A stretch of DNA of 64,000 bases. It comes from Allobosea sp. UNC402CLCol. Its GTDB lineage: Bacteria; Pseudomonadota; Alphaproteobacteria; Rhizobiales; Beijerinckiaceae. The stretch covers positions 558,001 to 622,000 of the forward strand of contig NZ_JQJJ01000009.1 in the NCBI RefSeq assembly GCF_000745475.1, read 5' to 3'. Position 1 is the first letter of the stretch, and every line of letters begins with the position of its first letter. The position numbers and the translations under genes are program-made. Shown piece after piece: positions 10,243 to 19,625 of this stretch. The notes under the pieces are model-generated. The model had not been told where the DNA came from. It saw only the letters and a program-made list of their open reading frames with translations, and made no database searches.

Positions 10243-10479
10243 TCAGAACGCCTTGAAGGTGATGATCGTATGGGTGTCGGCGATCTCGGGGATCGACTGC
10301 ACCTTCTGCGCGACGAAATGGCCGATATCGACATCGGCCGCGACGTGGAACTTGGCCAGGATGTCGTAATTGCCGGCGGTCGAGTAGATCTCGGAGGCGA
10401 TCTCGCGATCGGCCAGTTCGCTGGCGACCTCATAGGTCTTGCCGAGCTTGCATTTGATCTCGACGAAGAAGGTCTGCAT
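10243..10479 (-). CDS. free-standing Lrp/AsnC-type RAM domain protein
   Basis: A 78-residue protein made only of the ligand-binding RAM (ferredoxin-like) domain of Lrp/AsnC regulators, without the helix-turn-helix. It begins MQTFFVEIKCKLGKTYEVA and has TAGNYDILAKFHVAADVDIG and the closing THTIITFKAF. Such stand-alone domains form octamers or decamers and may sense amino acids or modify full-length Lrp proteins. About 290 bases separate it from the maeB start. I see no clear RNA gene, repeat or operator in that gap, though the maeB promoter must be there. Confidence 0.88.
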   Translation of the reverse strand: MQTFFVEIKCKLGKTYEVASELADREIASEIYSTAGNYDILAKFHVAADVDIGHFVAQKVQSIPEIADTHTIITFKAF

Positions 10480-10531
10480 CGCGCGCTCCGAAACTCTCTG
10501 CGGACTGGATAGAACTCCCAGTGCCCCGAGA

Positions 10532-11371
10532 TCAAGCGCCGGCGAGCGCCGCGATCCGCCGCGTCATCGGATTGTCGGGGTCGGTGAGTCCGCCGATGAC
10601 CGTGAAATGGTTCGCGCCTTCGATCTCCTCATAGCGCGTCTGCACGCCTTCCAGCCCCCAGACATCGACGAGGCGGCGGCTCTGCTTGTGGTACTCGTCG
10701 CTTTCAGCGCCGCCGACGACGGCGTCCATCGTTAGCCGCGACGGTGCCGGCCAGAACAGCGGGCTCTCCCGCTCCGCCGCCTCCATGTCGAGGCCGAGCG
10801 CCTTGTTGATGCTGGTCTCGGTCAGGGGTTTCAGGTTGTAGAGTCCCGAGATGCCGTAGGCGGCCGGCACGAGGCGATCGGGCAGATCGGGGTCGACATT
10901 GTGCCAGTTGGTCGCTAGCGCGCAGGCCGAGAGATGGCCGCCCGCCGAATGCCCGGTTGCGACCACCGGCAGGCCGAAGCGCCGCCACAGCGCGGCGGCC
11001 GCCTGCTGCAATTCCCAGACGATATGGCCGAGATGGACCTGTGGGCAGAGGTCGTAGCCGACGACGGCGACGGGCAGGCCCAGCCGGTTCAGCCCGCGCG
11101 CCATATGCGAGAAGAAGCTGCGGTCGAGCGCCTGCCAGTAGCCGCCATGGATGAACATGACGAGCGCGTTGCCGCGCACCGTCTCGGGCTTGAAGATGTC
11201 GTAGAGCTGGCGCTCGCCGGCGCCGTAGGAGATGCCGAGCTCGCAGAGCGCGGTGGTGCGGTAGGCGGCGGCGTCTTCCTGCCAGCCGGCGATGATGCCG
11301 GGATGCTCCGGCACCCGGGCGCGGTTGTTGTATTCGGCTTCGTAGTCGGGCGTGGCCATGGTCTGATCCAT
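10532..11371 (-). CDS. alpha/beta hydrolase, kynurenine formamidase-like
   Basis: A 279-residue cytoplasmic hydrolase beginning MDQTMATPDYEAEYNNRARV. The HGGYW motif (FIHGGYWQALDRSFF) is the oxyanion signature of the arylformamidase (KynB-like alpha/beta) group. The nucleophile serine is in ATGHSAGGHLSA, and the catalytic histidine is likely that of EGANHFTVIGG. The YNNR start block is also typical of this group. It diverges from the asparaginase gene with about 105 bases between them. An internal ATG at 11359 is an equally possible start. No other kynurenine pathway gene is nearby, so the substrate is not certain. Confidence 0.82.
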   Translation of the reverse strand: MDQTMATPDYEAEYNNRARVPEHPGIIAGWQEDAAAYRTTALCELGISYGAGERQLYDIFKPETVRGNALVMFIHGGYWQALDRSFFSHMARGLNRLGLPVAVVGYDLCPQVHLGHIVWELQQAAAALWRRFGLPVVATGHSAGGHLSACALATNWHNVDPDLPDRLVPAAYGISGLYNLKPLTETSINKALGLDMEAAERESPLFWPAPSRLTMDAVVGGAESDEYHKQSRRLVDVWGLEGVQTRYEEIEGANHFTVIGGLTDPDNPMTRRIAALAGA

Positions 11372-11476
11372 GGTTCGTACCGTGGCAGCAGCGGAGCTTT
11401 TTCGCCACTGCTTTTGACAGCCCGGGCGGCCGGCGGCAAAAGCGATGCGCCCATCGATTGGGCACTGGAGGTCGCC

Positions 11477-12475
11477 ATGGAAAACCCTGTCCTCGCCGAA
11501 GTCACGCGCGGCAACACCGTCGAATCGCGCCATCGCGGCGCGGCCATCGTCATCGATGCCGAGGGCGGCGTGGTGTTCTCCGCCGGGGATGTCGAGCGCC
11601 CGGTCTTTCCGCGCTCGGCCGTCAAGGCGATTCAGGGCCTGCCATTGATCGAGAGCGGCGCCGCCGACCGCTACGGACTGACCGAGGCGGAGATCGCGCT
11701 CGCCGTCTCCTCGCATTCCGGCGAGCCGCTCCACGCCGAGACCTCGCTGGCCATGCTGAAGAAGGCCGGCCGCGATGCCGGCTGCCTCGAATGCGGCGCG
11801 CATTGGCCGATGGGCGAGGCCGCGGCGCGCGCCCTGGCCAAATCGGGCGCCGAGCCCAGCGCGCTCAACAACAACTGCTCCGGCAAGCATGCCGGCTTCG
11901 TCTGCCTGTCCTGCGCGCTGGACGAGGATCCCGCCGGCTATGTGAAGCAGGGTCACGCGGTCCAGCAGGCTGTGCGCGGCGCCCTTGAAGAGGTGACCGG
12001 CGCTGCGCATTCCAGCGATCGCATGGGCATCGACGGTTGCTCGATCCCCTCCTATGCCGTGCCGCTCAAGGCGCTGGCGCTCGGCTTCGCCCGGCTCGGC
12101 ACCGGCCATGGCTTCGGCCCGGAGCGCGCCAGGGCAGCCGCGCGCATCCGTGCCGCTGCGGCGGCGCATCCCTTCATGGTGGCGGGCACCGACCGTTTCG
12201 ACACAAGGCTGATGAGCCTGCTCGGCGCGCGTGCCTTCACCAAGACCGGGGCCGAGGGCGTCTACTGCGCGGCCTTGCCGGAGCTGGGCTATGGCATCGC
12301 GCTCAAATGCGACGATGGCGCCGGGCGTGCCGCCGAGGTCGCGCTGGCGGCGCTGATCGGTCGCTTCCTGCCGATGGATGAATCGACGCAAGTGGCCTTC
12401 GCGCCGCTGCGAGAGGCCGTGCTGAAGAACTGGAACGGCACCGAGGTCGGCCGGGTGAGGGCGCCGGCCGGCTAG
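11477..12475 (+). CDS. asparaginase (asparaginase II / Rhizobium type)
   Basis: A 332-residue protein of the asparaginase II family (Pfam Asparaginase_II), which is unrelated to the E. coli type I/II enzymes. It hydrolyses L-asparagine to aspartate and ammonia. Conserved blocks are VESRHRGAAIV, FPRSAVKAIQGLP, SSHSGEPLHAE and NNNCSGKHAGFVCL, plus GIDGCSIPSYAVPL. The serine-lysine motifs SAVK and CSGKH are those linked to catalysis in the R. etli enzyme. The ATG at 11477 follows GGAGG by five bases. It has no signal peptide, so it acts in the cytoplasm. Confidence 0.9.
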   Translation: MENPVLAEVTRGNTVESRHRGAAIVIDAEGGVVFSAGDVERPVFPRSAVKAIQGLPLIESGAADRYGLTEAEIALAVSSHSGEPLHAETSLAMLKKAGRDAGCLECGAHWPMGEAAARALAKSGAEPSALNNNCSGKHAGFVCLSCALDEDPAGYVKQGHAVQQAVRGALEEVTGAAHSSDRMGIDGCSIPSYAVPLKALALGFARLGTGHGFGPERARAAARIRAAAAAHPFMVAGTDRFDTRLMSLLGARAFTKTGAEGVYCAALPELGYGIALKCDDGAGRAAEVALAALIGRFLPMDESTQVAFAPLREAVLKNWNGTEVGRVRAPAG

Positions 12476-12497
12476 GGCCGGTCGTTTTTCCACGGAA

Positions 12498-12545
12498 GCG
12501 CGGGTCGTCCCGGGCGGAGCGAAGCGAAGACCCGGGATAACCGGG
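12498..12545. repeat. partial copy of the palindromic intergenic repeat
   Basis: The sequence GTCGTCCCGGGCGG with the downstream GACCCGGGAT arm forms one hairpin of the type found in the 100-bp elements, with GGAGCGAAGCGAA in the loop region. Only one half of the element is present. It lies between convergent asparaginase and beta-helix genes and could serve as a terminator for either. Confidence 0.55.
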
Positions 12546-12567
12546 TTCCTTCGAAAAGGCGGCGATC

Positions 12568-13938
12568 CTAACTGACCGCGTTGTTCTCGACCCTGACGCC
12601 CGCCGCCCGCGCATCGGGAGCCTTCGTCAGGTCGCCGGTGACCGGCTTACCGTATTCGCTGCCGATCACGGCGCCGTTCCGTGCTTCGGCGATGAGGTTG
12701 TTGGCGATCAGCGCATTGCGCTCCTTCGGCACCAGCGAGATCGAGATGCCGATACCGGTCTTGCGGATGATGTTGCCGGTGGCGGCGAGATTGCGCATGC
12801 CCCAGGACCAGCCCAGCGAAATGCCGGTCTCGCTGGCGTTCTCGATGACGTTACCGGTGACGGCGGCTTCCGCCTCGACATGGACGCCGATGCCGCCGAC
12901 GGGCCCCTTGCCGTTCGGCGCGACCGCCTTCCGGGCGTTGCGGACGATGTTGTTGGCGAAGACGGCGAGCCGCCCGCCATGGTCGAGATTGGTGATGTTC
13001 GCGCCCTGCGCGCAATCCTCGATCAGGTTGTTCGCCATGATCGCGCCCTCGAAGGCGAATTCGGAATAGAGCCCGGCCTCCCCGCAGCGCCGCCCCTGAT
13101 TGCCGAGGATCTGCACGCCCGAACCGGAATTGTTGCGGATGAAGGTCATGGCGCAGTCGCGGAGCTGGTTGCCTTCGATGATGACGCCGCCCGCACGATA
13201 GAGGCTGATGCCGTTGCCGTTCTGCCCGTCGCCGCCGGCATCGGCCCGGATGCGCTCGACGCGGTTGCCGCGCAGGATCGAGCGGTCGTCCCCGGCCTCG
13301 CTGCGCCAGATCTGGATGCCGTTATTGCCGCAATCGGCGACGGCATTGCCCTCGATCGTCAGCCCGCGCGAATCCAGCGAGAACAGCGCGGCGTCGCGCA
13401 TCTTGCGGAAGCTGCTCGCTGTGATGCGCCCGCCGCAGCGGTTCAGCGTCAAGCCGACGGAGCCGCCATTGGCGAAGGCGAGTTCGGCGATCGCGATCTC
13501 GCCGACGGCATCCGCCGCGAGCAGGGCGGAGCGTTGCGGCGAGGGGATGTCGAGCCCGTCGAGCACGAGGCCGGAAAGGCTTGCGCGGGAGATGTTGCTT
13601 GCCGTCAGGACAGGCCCGCCATCGGCCGTCACCAGCCTTGTCGCCTCCGATACGCCGATCAGGCGCGTGCCCTCGGGCAGGGCGACCCGGCTGACGCGAT
13701 AGCGGCCGGGCGGCAGCAGCAGCGGGGCGGAACGGCGGGCCGCTTCGCCAAGCGCGGCCTGAAGGCGCTGCGACTGGTCGTCGGTGGCGCCCGGTCGCAG
13801 GCCGAATTGCGTGGCATCGAGGCCGAGCTGGCCGAGCGGCGTCGGCGCGGCACCGCGCTGCTGCGCCTGCGCGGGCAGATGCGCCGCGATGGGACTGAGA
13901 AGACCGCCAGCCAATAGGCTGCGCCGGGAAAGGGTCAT
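12568..13938 (-). CDS. Tat-exported parallel beta-helix repeat protein (TIGR03808-like)
   Basis: A 456-residue protein with a twin-arginine signal (MTLSRRSLLAGGLLSPIAAH; cleavage near AQAQ). Its body is a right-handed parallel beta-helix. Repeats rich in GN-N-I patterns recur, for example IEGNAVADCGNNGIQIW, IEGNQLRDC, MANNLIEDC and VTGNVIENASETGISLG. The N-terminal block GLDATQFGLRPGATDDQSQ resembles pectate-lyase-like proteins. It is probably periplasmic and binds or cleaves a polysaccharide, but I see no certain catalytic residues. The start at 13938 is fixed by AGGAG five bases upstream and by the Tat motif. Confidence 0.85.
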   Translation of the reverse strand: MTLSRRSLLAGGLLSPIAAHLPAQAQQRGAAPTPLGQLGLDATQFGLRPGATDDQSQRLQAALGEAARRSAPLLLPPGRYRVSRVALPEGTRLIGVSEATRLVTADGGPVLTASNISRASLSGLVLDGLDIPSPQRSALLAADAVGEIAIAELAFANGGSVGLTLNRCGGRITASSFRKMRDAALFSLDSRGLTIEGNAVADCGNNGIQIWRSEAGDDRSILRGNRVERIRADAGGDGQNGNGISLYRAGGVIIEGNQLRDCAMTFIRNNSGSGVQILGNQGRRCGEAGLYSEFAFEGAIMANNLIEDCAQGANITNLDHGGRLAVFANNIVRNARKAVAPNGKGPVGGIGVHVEAEAAVTGNVIENASETGISLGWSWGMRNLAATGNIIRKTGIGISISLVPKERNALIANNLIAEARNGAVIGSEYGKPVTGDLTKAPDARAAGVRVENNAVS

Positions 13939-14004
13939 GACATCTCCTGTGCCGCTTCCCTCGATCAAGCCCTGTGCCAGCGCCATTGTGCCGTTTCGGG
14001 ACCG

Positions 14005-14637
14005 TTAGCGACCTGTGATCGCGAGATTCCGTCCGATCGCCGCCAGCGCTGCGGTCAATCTCTCCGTCCGCGGTCGAAAGCCCGCGACGCGCTTGGTCGG
14101 GCGGGTGCCGGCTGCCGGGCGTAGCCAGGGTATATGCACGAACAAGACAGGCCGTCCCGCCATCGCGGCGTGGCGCAATGCCGTGGCATAGCTGGCATCG
14201 CAGAGATAGCGCCCGGCCGAGGGCGAGGGCCGGCTTGCGATCGCATGTCGGCGCAGATGGGCGAGGGCGCCCTGGGGACGCCCGGTGGTTCGCGTGGGCA
14301 AGGCAGGGCGGCCGCCCGTCGCGGCACCGGTGGCGGCGCGCCCGGTGACGTCGGGGTGGAGCGAGCTGGAGCGGCCGCGTGCGAAAAGCTCGATCCGGAC
14401 ATGGCGGGCGCGGGCGGCGAGGCCGAGCATCAGCAGCGCTCTTGGCCTGGTCGTCTCGATCTCCTGCGCAAGTGCCGGCAGGCCGGCGGCATAGCTGGTC
14501 TCGAGCACGAGGCTGCGCACGCGCAGGCCCGAATGCCGCAGCCGCGCGGCGATGGCGCCTGCAAGCCGCGTCGTCGGATTGACCCGGACGCCCGGAAACG
14601 GGCCGAACCCGGTGACCAGCAGGTCGATGCGCTGCAT
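14005..14637 (-). CDS. pyroglutamyl-peptidase-like cysteine peptidase (C15 family)
   Basis: A 210-residue protein resembling pyrrolidone-carboxylate peptidase, which removes N-terminal pyroglutamate. The N-terminal TGFGPFPGVRVNPT block is the family signature. The triad can be placed as glutamate in HVRIELFARG, cysteine in SAGRYLCDASY and histidine in VLFVHIPWL. The middle (about residues 90-140) is divergent and rich in Thr, Gly and Ala compared with the usual IPDN block. Substrate preference may therefore differ. It begins seven bases after the meaB stop, in the same operon. Confidence 0.8.
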   Translation of the reverse strand: MQRIDLLVTGFGPFPGVRVNPTTRLAGAIAARLRHSGLRVRSLVLETSYAAGLPALAQEIETTRPRALLMLGLAARARHVRIELFARGRSSSLHPDVTGRAATGAATGGRPALPTRTTGRPQGALAHLRRHAIASRPSPSAGRYLCDASYATALRHAAMAGRPVLFVHIPWLRPAAGTRPTKRVAGFRPRTERLTAALAAIGRNLAITGR

Positions 14638-14644
14638 GTCGCCC

Positions 14645-15631
14645 TCACAATCCCAAGGCCTGGGCGATCTCGTCGGCCGCGAGTGTCGGCGCCAGCTCGC
14701 CCGCCGCGACCGCCGCTTCGAGCGCCGGCGTGCGCGCCTTCAGCGCCGGATCGTGCCGGAGCCTGGCTTGCAGCCGGTCCTGCACCATCGCCCACATCCA
14801 TTTCACGTCCTGCCGCCGGCGCCTCTCGGTGATCAGCCCCTTTGCCTCGAAGCGGTGATGATGGTCCTCGATCTTGCTCCAGAGCGCATCGAGCCCTTCC
14901 CCGGTCAGGCCGGAGATGGTGACGACCGGAGTCGACCAGAGCGGCGAGGCCGGCGCGAGAATATGCAGCGCCGCCTTGTACTGCGCCGCAGCCGCCCGCG
15001 CCGCGGTCGCGCCAGCGCCATCGGCCTTGTTGACCGCGATCATGTCGGCGAGCTCGATGATGCCTTTCTTGATGCCTTGCAATTCATCGCCGGCATTGGG
15101 CAGCATCAGCACGAGGAAGAAATCGGTGAGGTCGGCGACAGCCGTCTCCGACTGGCCGACGCCGACCGTCTCGACCAGGATGACGTCGAAGCCCGCCGCC
15201 TCGCAGAGCAGCATCGTCTCGCGCGTCTTGGCCGCGACGCCGCCGAGCGTGCCGGAGGAGGGAGAGGGCCGGATATAGGCGTTCGGATCGACGGAAAGCC
15301 GTGCCATTCGCGTCTTGTCGCCGAGGATCGAGCCGCCGGTGCGGGTCGAGGAGGGGTCGACCGCGAGCACCGCGACCTTGTGGCCTTTCTCCGTCAGATG
15401 GCTGCCGAGCGCATCGATGGCGGTCGACTTGCCGACACCGGGCACGCCGGTGATCCCCACCCGGATGGCCCGGCCCGTTTGGGGCAGCAGTCGCTGGATC
15501 AAAGCCCGGGCCTGCTCGCGATGGTCGGCCCGCCGCGATTCGGTGAGCGTGATCGCGCGCGCCAGGGCGGCGCGCTCGCCGGCCAGAATGGCGTCGGCCA
15601 GCGTTTCGATGCGGGAGGCGAGGTCGACCAT
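14645..15631 (-). CDS. meaB: methylmalonyl-CoA mutase-associated GTPase MeaB
   Basis: A 328-residue G3E-type GTPase that guards and reloads methylmalonyl-CoA mutase with adenosylcobalamin. Walker A is [15 protein letters not shown]. The MeaB-specific [18 protein letters not shown] and [13 protein letters not shown] blocks are present, as are [10 protein letters not shown] and VNKADG (the base-specificity motif). The C-terminal helix for dimerisation ends the protein. I place the start at 15631 ([16 protein letters not shown]); a longer frame upstream lacks conserved residues. Its partner mutase genes lie about 11 kb away in this window. Confidence 0.95.
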   Translation of the reverse strand: MVDLASRIETLADAILAGERAALARAITLTESRRADHREQARALIQRLLPQTGRAIRVGITGVPGVGKSTAIDALGSHLTEKGHKVAVLAVDPSSTRTGGSILGDKTRMARLSVDPNAYIRPSPSSGTLGGVAAKTRETMLLCEAAGFDVILVETVGVGQSETAVADLTDFFLVLMLPNAGDELQGIKKGIIELADMIAVNKADGAGATAARAAAAQYKAALHILAPASPLWSTPVVTISGLTGEGLDALWSKIEDHHHRFEAKGLITERRRRQDVKWMWAMVQDRLQARLRHDPALKARTPALEAAVAAGELAPTLAADEIAQALGL

Positions 15632-15761
15632 CGCGCCAGTTAGCAAGCCGGCGGAGCCGGCGGCAAGGCGCCTTGCCGCATCGCGCGTCGTGACCCTGTC
15701 ACATGCGCATCTTGAACATTCGCCGGTTCGGTGACACGACAAGGCGATGATCGGCGTGGCG

Positions 15762-16910
15762 ATGCGGCTTCCTGTCTTGATTCTGGCGTTGCTCGCGCCC
15801 TTGATGCTGGCTGCCTGCGGCACGCCGCGCGTGCTGGAACTGAGCCAGGCGCCCCGGCAGGACATCGCCGGAAAGGTCGAGATCTACGTCGCCACCACCC
15901 GTGAAGCCTCGGCGGCGCCGGTCTATTTCGACGGCGAGCGCGCCCCGAAGCTGGCCTTCGCGAAGCTCGAGATCACCGTGCCGCGCAGCCACAAGCCGGG
16001 CGAGCTCGAACTCCCCGATTCCGGCCCGGGCGATCCGGCCAAGCATTTCACCGCGACCAATATCGAGCGCCTCGATCTCGCGCCGGTCGTCGCCGATGTC
16101 CGCCGGGAGATCATGCGCCGCCCGGCCGGCCAGCGCGATGTGCTGGTCTTCGTCCACGGCTACAACACCAATTTCGCCGACGCCGTCTATCGCTTCGCTC
16201 AGATCGTCTACGATTCCGGCTTCAAGGGCGTGCCGGTGCTGTTCTCCTGGCCCTCACGCGGCCAGCTCCTCGCCTACCCCTACGACCGCGAAAGCGCCTA
16301 TTACTCGCGCGACTTCCTCGAAGCGAACCTACGCGGCATCACCCGGGATATCGGCCCGGGGCGGATGGACATCCTCGCCCATTCGATGGGCACGATCCTG
16401 ACGCTCGAAACCTTGCGCCAGGCGGCGATCCGCGGCGACGGCGCCTTCGGCGGCAAGCTGCGCGATGTGATGCTCGCCGCGCCCGATGTCGATCTCGACG
16501 TGTTCAAGACCCTGATGAATGTGATCCGGCGGCCGGTGACGGTCTTCGTCTCCGCCGATGACCGGGCGCTCGATTTCTCCCGCCGCTTCGCCGGCGACAA
16601 GACCCGGCTCGGCGCTGTCTCCACCAAGGATGCGCCGACGATCGCCGAGCTGGAGAAGCTCGGCGTGCATATCATCGACCTCTCGGAAGTGTCTTCGGGC
16701 GACAGCCTGAACCACGCCAAATTCGCTTCCTCGCCGAAGGTCGTGCAGCTCATCGGCGAAAGGTTGCGGCAGGACAAGGGCATCGGCTTCGCCGGTCCGC
16801 AACTGGGCGACCGTCTGGGCGACATCGCCGGCGGGGTGGTCGGCACGGTCGGCTCGACCGTCGGGCTGGTGGTGACGGCGCCCGTCACGATCATCTCCGG
16901 CGGCCGCTGA
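15762..16910 (+). CDS. DUF900-type alpha/beta hydrolase, Sec lipoprotein
   Basis: A lipoprotein of about 382 residues with signal [19 protein letters not shown]; the lipobox is LAAC, so it is likely anchored in the outer or inner membrane. The body is an esterase/lipase-like alpha/beta hydrolase of the DUF900 group: [45 protein letters not shown] and the nucleophile in [13 protein letters not shown]. The C-terminus has a glycine/valine-rich tail. An upstream ATG at 15747 adds five residues but spoils the compact lipoprotein signal. A paralogue follows immediately downstream. Confidence 0.82.
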   Translation: MRLPVLILALLAPLMLAACGTPRVLELSQAPRQDIAGKVEIYVATTREASAAPVYFDGERAPKLAFAKLEITVPRSHKPGELELPDSGPGDPAKHFTATNIERLDLAPVVADVRREIMRRPAGQRDVLVFVHGYNTNFADAVYRFAQIVYDSGFKGVPVLFSWPSRGQLLAYPYDRESAYYSRDFLEANLRGITRDIGPGRMDILAHSMGTILTLETLRQAAIRGDGAFGGKLRDVMLAAPDVDLDVFKTLMNVIRRPVTVFVSADDRALDFSRRFAGDKTRLGAVSTKDAPTIAELEKLGVHIIDLSEVSSGDSLNHAKFASSPKVVQLIGERLRQDKGIGFAGPQLGDRLGDIAGGVVGTVGSTVGLVVTAPVTIISGGR

Positions 16911-17119
16911 CGCCTCGTCAGCTGGGCCCGAGGGCCACGAGCCGTCCTTGCCAGGAGCGTCGGCAACGAGGCGATGACGGGCGGATGTGACCGTGGAGGC
17001 ACGGGCTGCCGGCATTTCGGGTTTGCCCGGCGTTTCGCCCCATTCTGGCCGCGTTAGCCTGTCCTTAAGACCGGATCATCCAGATCGGCCCCTCTCGATT
17101 GTCCCGGATATCCGCTCCC

Positions 17120-18127
17120 ATGCCTGTCACAAGGCGCGACTTTTCACGCTTCTCTCTGGCCTTCGCCTCGCTCCTTCCGCTCGGGCTCACGGCCTGCGCG
17201 CAAAGTGAGGCGACCGTCTCGCCCTTCTCCGTGCCGGAGCGGGCGGATTTGTCGGCGCTCGGCAAGGATCCGGCCCTGCTGGTGATGACGACGCGTCGGT
17301 CTGTCGGCAACGTGGCGCCCTATTTCGGGTCGGATCGCGGGCCGCTGACCTTTGCGGTGGCGAGGCTCTCGCCGCCGGGGCGCGGCATCGCTGGGCGCGT
17401 CTCCTCGGCGGTGAGCGGCGACTGGGCGGTCCTCGGGATCGAACGCGAGACCACGACCGATGCCGCGCGCGTGTTCTCGAACGCGGCGAATGGCGGCGAT
17501 GTGCTGCTCTATGTCCACGGTTACAACGAGACCTTCGAGTCCGCCGCCCGCAGCGCCGGGCAGCTTTCGCATTCGCTCAAGTTCCAGGGGCGCACGGCGC
17601 TCTTCACCTGGCCTTCGGGCGGCAAGCTGCTCGACTATGCCTATGATCGCGAAAGCGCGCTCTGGTCGCGCGACGGCTTCGTCGAGACCTTGCAGGCGCT
17701 GGTCGCGAATCCCACGATCGGGCGCATCCACATCGTGGCCCATTCCATGGGCACATTCCTGACGCTGGAAGGCCTGCGCGAGCTGCGCGATTCGCCGGAT
17801 GTCTACGCGCGGATCGGCTCGGTGGTGCTCGCCTCGCCCGATGTCGATATCGACGCCTTCGAGCAGACGGTGAAGCGGATCGCGCCGCTGGCGAAGCGCA
17901 TGACCGTCATCATCGATCCCGGCGACCGGGCGCTCGCGGTTTCCGCCCGCATCGCTGGCGGCGTGGCACGCGCGGGCGCGGCCGACCGGGAGCGCCTCGA
18001 TGCGCTGGGCGTCCGCGTCGCCGACACGGCCGGGCGCGGCTGGAGCCTGCTCAGGCACGACCTCTTCCTCTCGGATAGCGAGGTTACGCAGGTCGTCCGC
18101 CGCGCCATGGATCGCGGCGAGAGCTGA
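17120..18127 (+). CDS. DUF900-type alpha/beta hydrolase, putative Tat lipoprotein
   Basis: A 335-residue paralogue of the preceding gene with the same landmarks: LLVMTTRRSVGN, LLYVHGYNETFESAAR, FTWPSGGKLLDYAYDRES and VAHSMGTFLTLEGL. Its leader differs. MPVTRRDFSRFSLAFA carries a twin-arginine motif followed by a lipobox-like LTAC, which suggests export as a folded lipoprotein. I use the ATG at 17120 because it begins the Tat motif cleanly; a TTG at 17099 is in frame. Substrate unknown. The following esterase gene begins at the base after its stop. Confidence 0.8.
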   Translation: MPVTRRDFSRFSLAFASLLPLGLTACAQSEATVSPFSVPERADLSALGKDPALLVMTTRRSVGNVAPYFGSDRGPLTFAVARLSPPGRGIAGRVSSAVSGDWAVLGIERETTTDAARVFSNAANGGDVLLYVHGYNETFESAARSAGQLSHSLKFQGRTALFTWPSGGKLLDYAYDRESALWSRDGFVETLQALVANPTIGRIHIVAHSMGTFLTLEGLRELRDSPDVYARIGSVVLASPDVDIDAFEQTVKRIAPLAKRMTVIIDPGDRALAVSARIAGGVARAGAADRERLDALGVRVADTAGRGWSLLRHDLFLSDSEVTQVVRRAMDRGES

Positions 18128-19021
18128 ATGCGGGTTTCCAGAGGCCTCGGCGCGGTTCTGCTCGCGTTCGCCGTTTGGCTCGGACCAGCGGCGGCGATGG
18201 CGGCGACGCCGGGGCTCTTCGCCGATGTGGGACGCGGAGAATGGACGCTCGACGATCCCGTCTGGAAGGCCATCGACGTCGAGACCTATACGCCGGCGGC
18301 ATGCGCGGCCAAATCCTGCCCGCTGGTGATCGTGATCCACGGCGCCGGCCGAAACGCGGCGAATTCGCGCAATTATTGGATCGAGGCTGCCGATCATTAT
18401 GGCGTCCTCATCGCCGCGCCGCGCTTCGACAAGACCCGTTTTCCCGGCCGGCTTTTCCAACAGGGCGCCGTGCGCGGACAGCCGGACCGGTCGAAATGGA
18501 CCTTCGGCGTCGTCGAAAGACTGTTCGATGCGGCGCGCGCTGCCGGTCGCGCGTCAGGCACGAGCTACAGGCTCTTCGGGCATTCGGCCGGCGGCCAGTT
18601 CGTGCACCGGATGGCGCTGCTCATGCCCGAGGCCCGCTTCTCGCGGGCCGTCGTGGCGAATGCCGGCTATTACACCCGTCCTCTCGATGCTGCTGCGGCC
18701 GGGGGCTTCGCCTATCCCTATTCGCTGGGCGGAACGCCTGCGACCGACACCACCTTGCGAGCCGCGCTCGGCAAGCACGTCACGGTCATGCTGGGCGAAC
18801 GCGACACGAATCCGGAACACCGGCAGCTCAACAGATCGGTCGGCGCCGAGGAGCAGGGAGCAACCCGGTTCGCACGCGGTCAGCATTTCATGGCCGATAT
18901 CCGTGCTGTCGCCGCTCGCCTCGGCGTCACCCCGCAATGGCGCGAGATCACCGTGCCGGGCGTGGCCCATCAGCAGGACCGCATGGCCCGGGCGGCCGCG
19001 CCCGAACTGCTCGGCCCCTGA
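18128..19021 (+). CDS. secreted esterase / polyhydroxybutyrate depolymerase-like hydrolase
   Basis: A 297-residue protein with a signal peptide (MRVSRGLGAVLLAFAVWLG; cleavage near AAMAA). The fold is alpha/beta hydrolase: VIVIHGAGRNAANSRNYW is the oxyanion region, LFGHSAGGQFVHRM carries the nucleophile serine, LGERDTNPEH gives the acid, and PGVAHQQDRM the histidine. The layout recalls extracellular PHB depolymerase or feruloyl esterase-like enzymes, but no substrate-binding domain is present. Its ATG directly abuts the TGA of the upstream hydrolase, so three secreted hydrolases probably share a transcript. Confidence 0.8.
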   Translation: MRVSRGLGAVLLAFAVWLGPAAAMAATPGLFADVGRGEWTLDDPVWKAIDVETYTPAACAAKSCPLVIVIHGAGRNAANSRNYWIEAADHYGVLIAAPRFDKTRFPGRLFQQGAVRGQPDRSKWTFGVVERLFDAARAAGRASGTSYRLFGHSAGGQFVHRMALLMPEARFSRAVVANAGYYTRPLDAAAAGGFAYPYSLGGTPATDTTLRAALGKHVTVMLGERDTNPEHRQLNRSVGAEEQGATRFARGQHFMADIRAVAARLGVTPQWREITVPGVAHQQDRMARAAAPELLGP

Positions 19022-19028
19022 GGACCAT

Positions 19029-19499
19029 TCAGATCGGCGGCAGGCCGGAGCGCTTCTTGATCGTCGCCAGCGCGAAGTTGGATTCGACCGACTGGATGCA
19101 TTTCAGCCGCGTCACCTTCTGCTTGAGGAAGCGCTCATAGCCCTCGATGCCATCGGTGACGACGCGCAGCAGATAATCCTGCGAGCCGGTCATGAGGTAG
19201 CACTCCGCCACTTCGCTCCAGCTTTCGATCGCCTTCTCGAACTCGGCGATATGCTCCTGATTCTGCTGGATCAGCCTGACCGAGACGAAGACGCTGAAGG
19301 GCAGCCCATAGGCCTTCGGATCGACGATCGCGGCATAGCCCTGGATCACGCCCGTTTCCTCCAGCCGCTTGAGGCGGCGCAGGCAGGGGGTCGGCGACAG
19401 CCCGACCTTCTGTGAGAGTTCCTGATTGGTGATCCGCCCGTCCTCTCGAAGCAGGGCGAGAATGCGGCGATCGATCGTGTCGAGCATCATATGCTCCAT
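19029..19499 (-). CDS. Lrp/AsnC family transcriptional regulator
   Basis: A 156-residue full-length regulator. The N-terminal helix-turn-helix reads LDTIDRRILALLREDGRITN, then QKVGLSPTPCLRRLKRLEE. The C-terminal RAM domain includes VAECYLMTGSQDYLLRV. It is divergently placed from the cystathionine gamma-synthase-family gene with about 125 bases between. The usual logic of such pairs is that it controls that gene in response to an amino acid. Two start codons, 19499 (MEHMM) and about ten bases further in, are possible. Confidence 0.92.
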   Translation of the reverse strand: MEHMMLDTIDRRILALLREDGRITNQELSQKVGLSPTPCLRRLKRLEETGVIQGYAAIVDPKAYGLPFSVFVSVRLIQQNQEHIAEFEKAIESWSEVAECYLMTGSQDYLLRVVTDGIEGYERFLKQKVTRLKCIQSVESNFALATIKKRSGLPPI

Positions 19500-19625
19500 C
19501 CTGGACTCTGTTGAGCAGAAACCTGCAGGAAGAGCGTTAGCGCGAGTGTAACCAGCCAAGCAATCGCGTCGATGCAGGATTATTCTGGTGGGAAAGCGGC
19601 CACGCCGGAGCCGAGGGAGAAAGCC

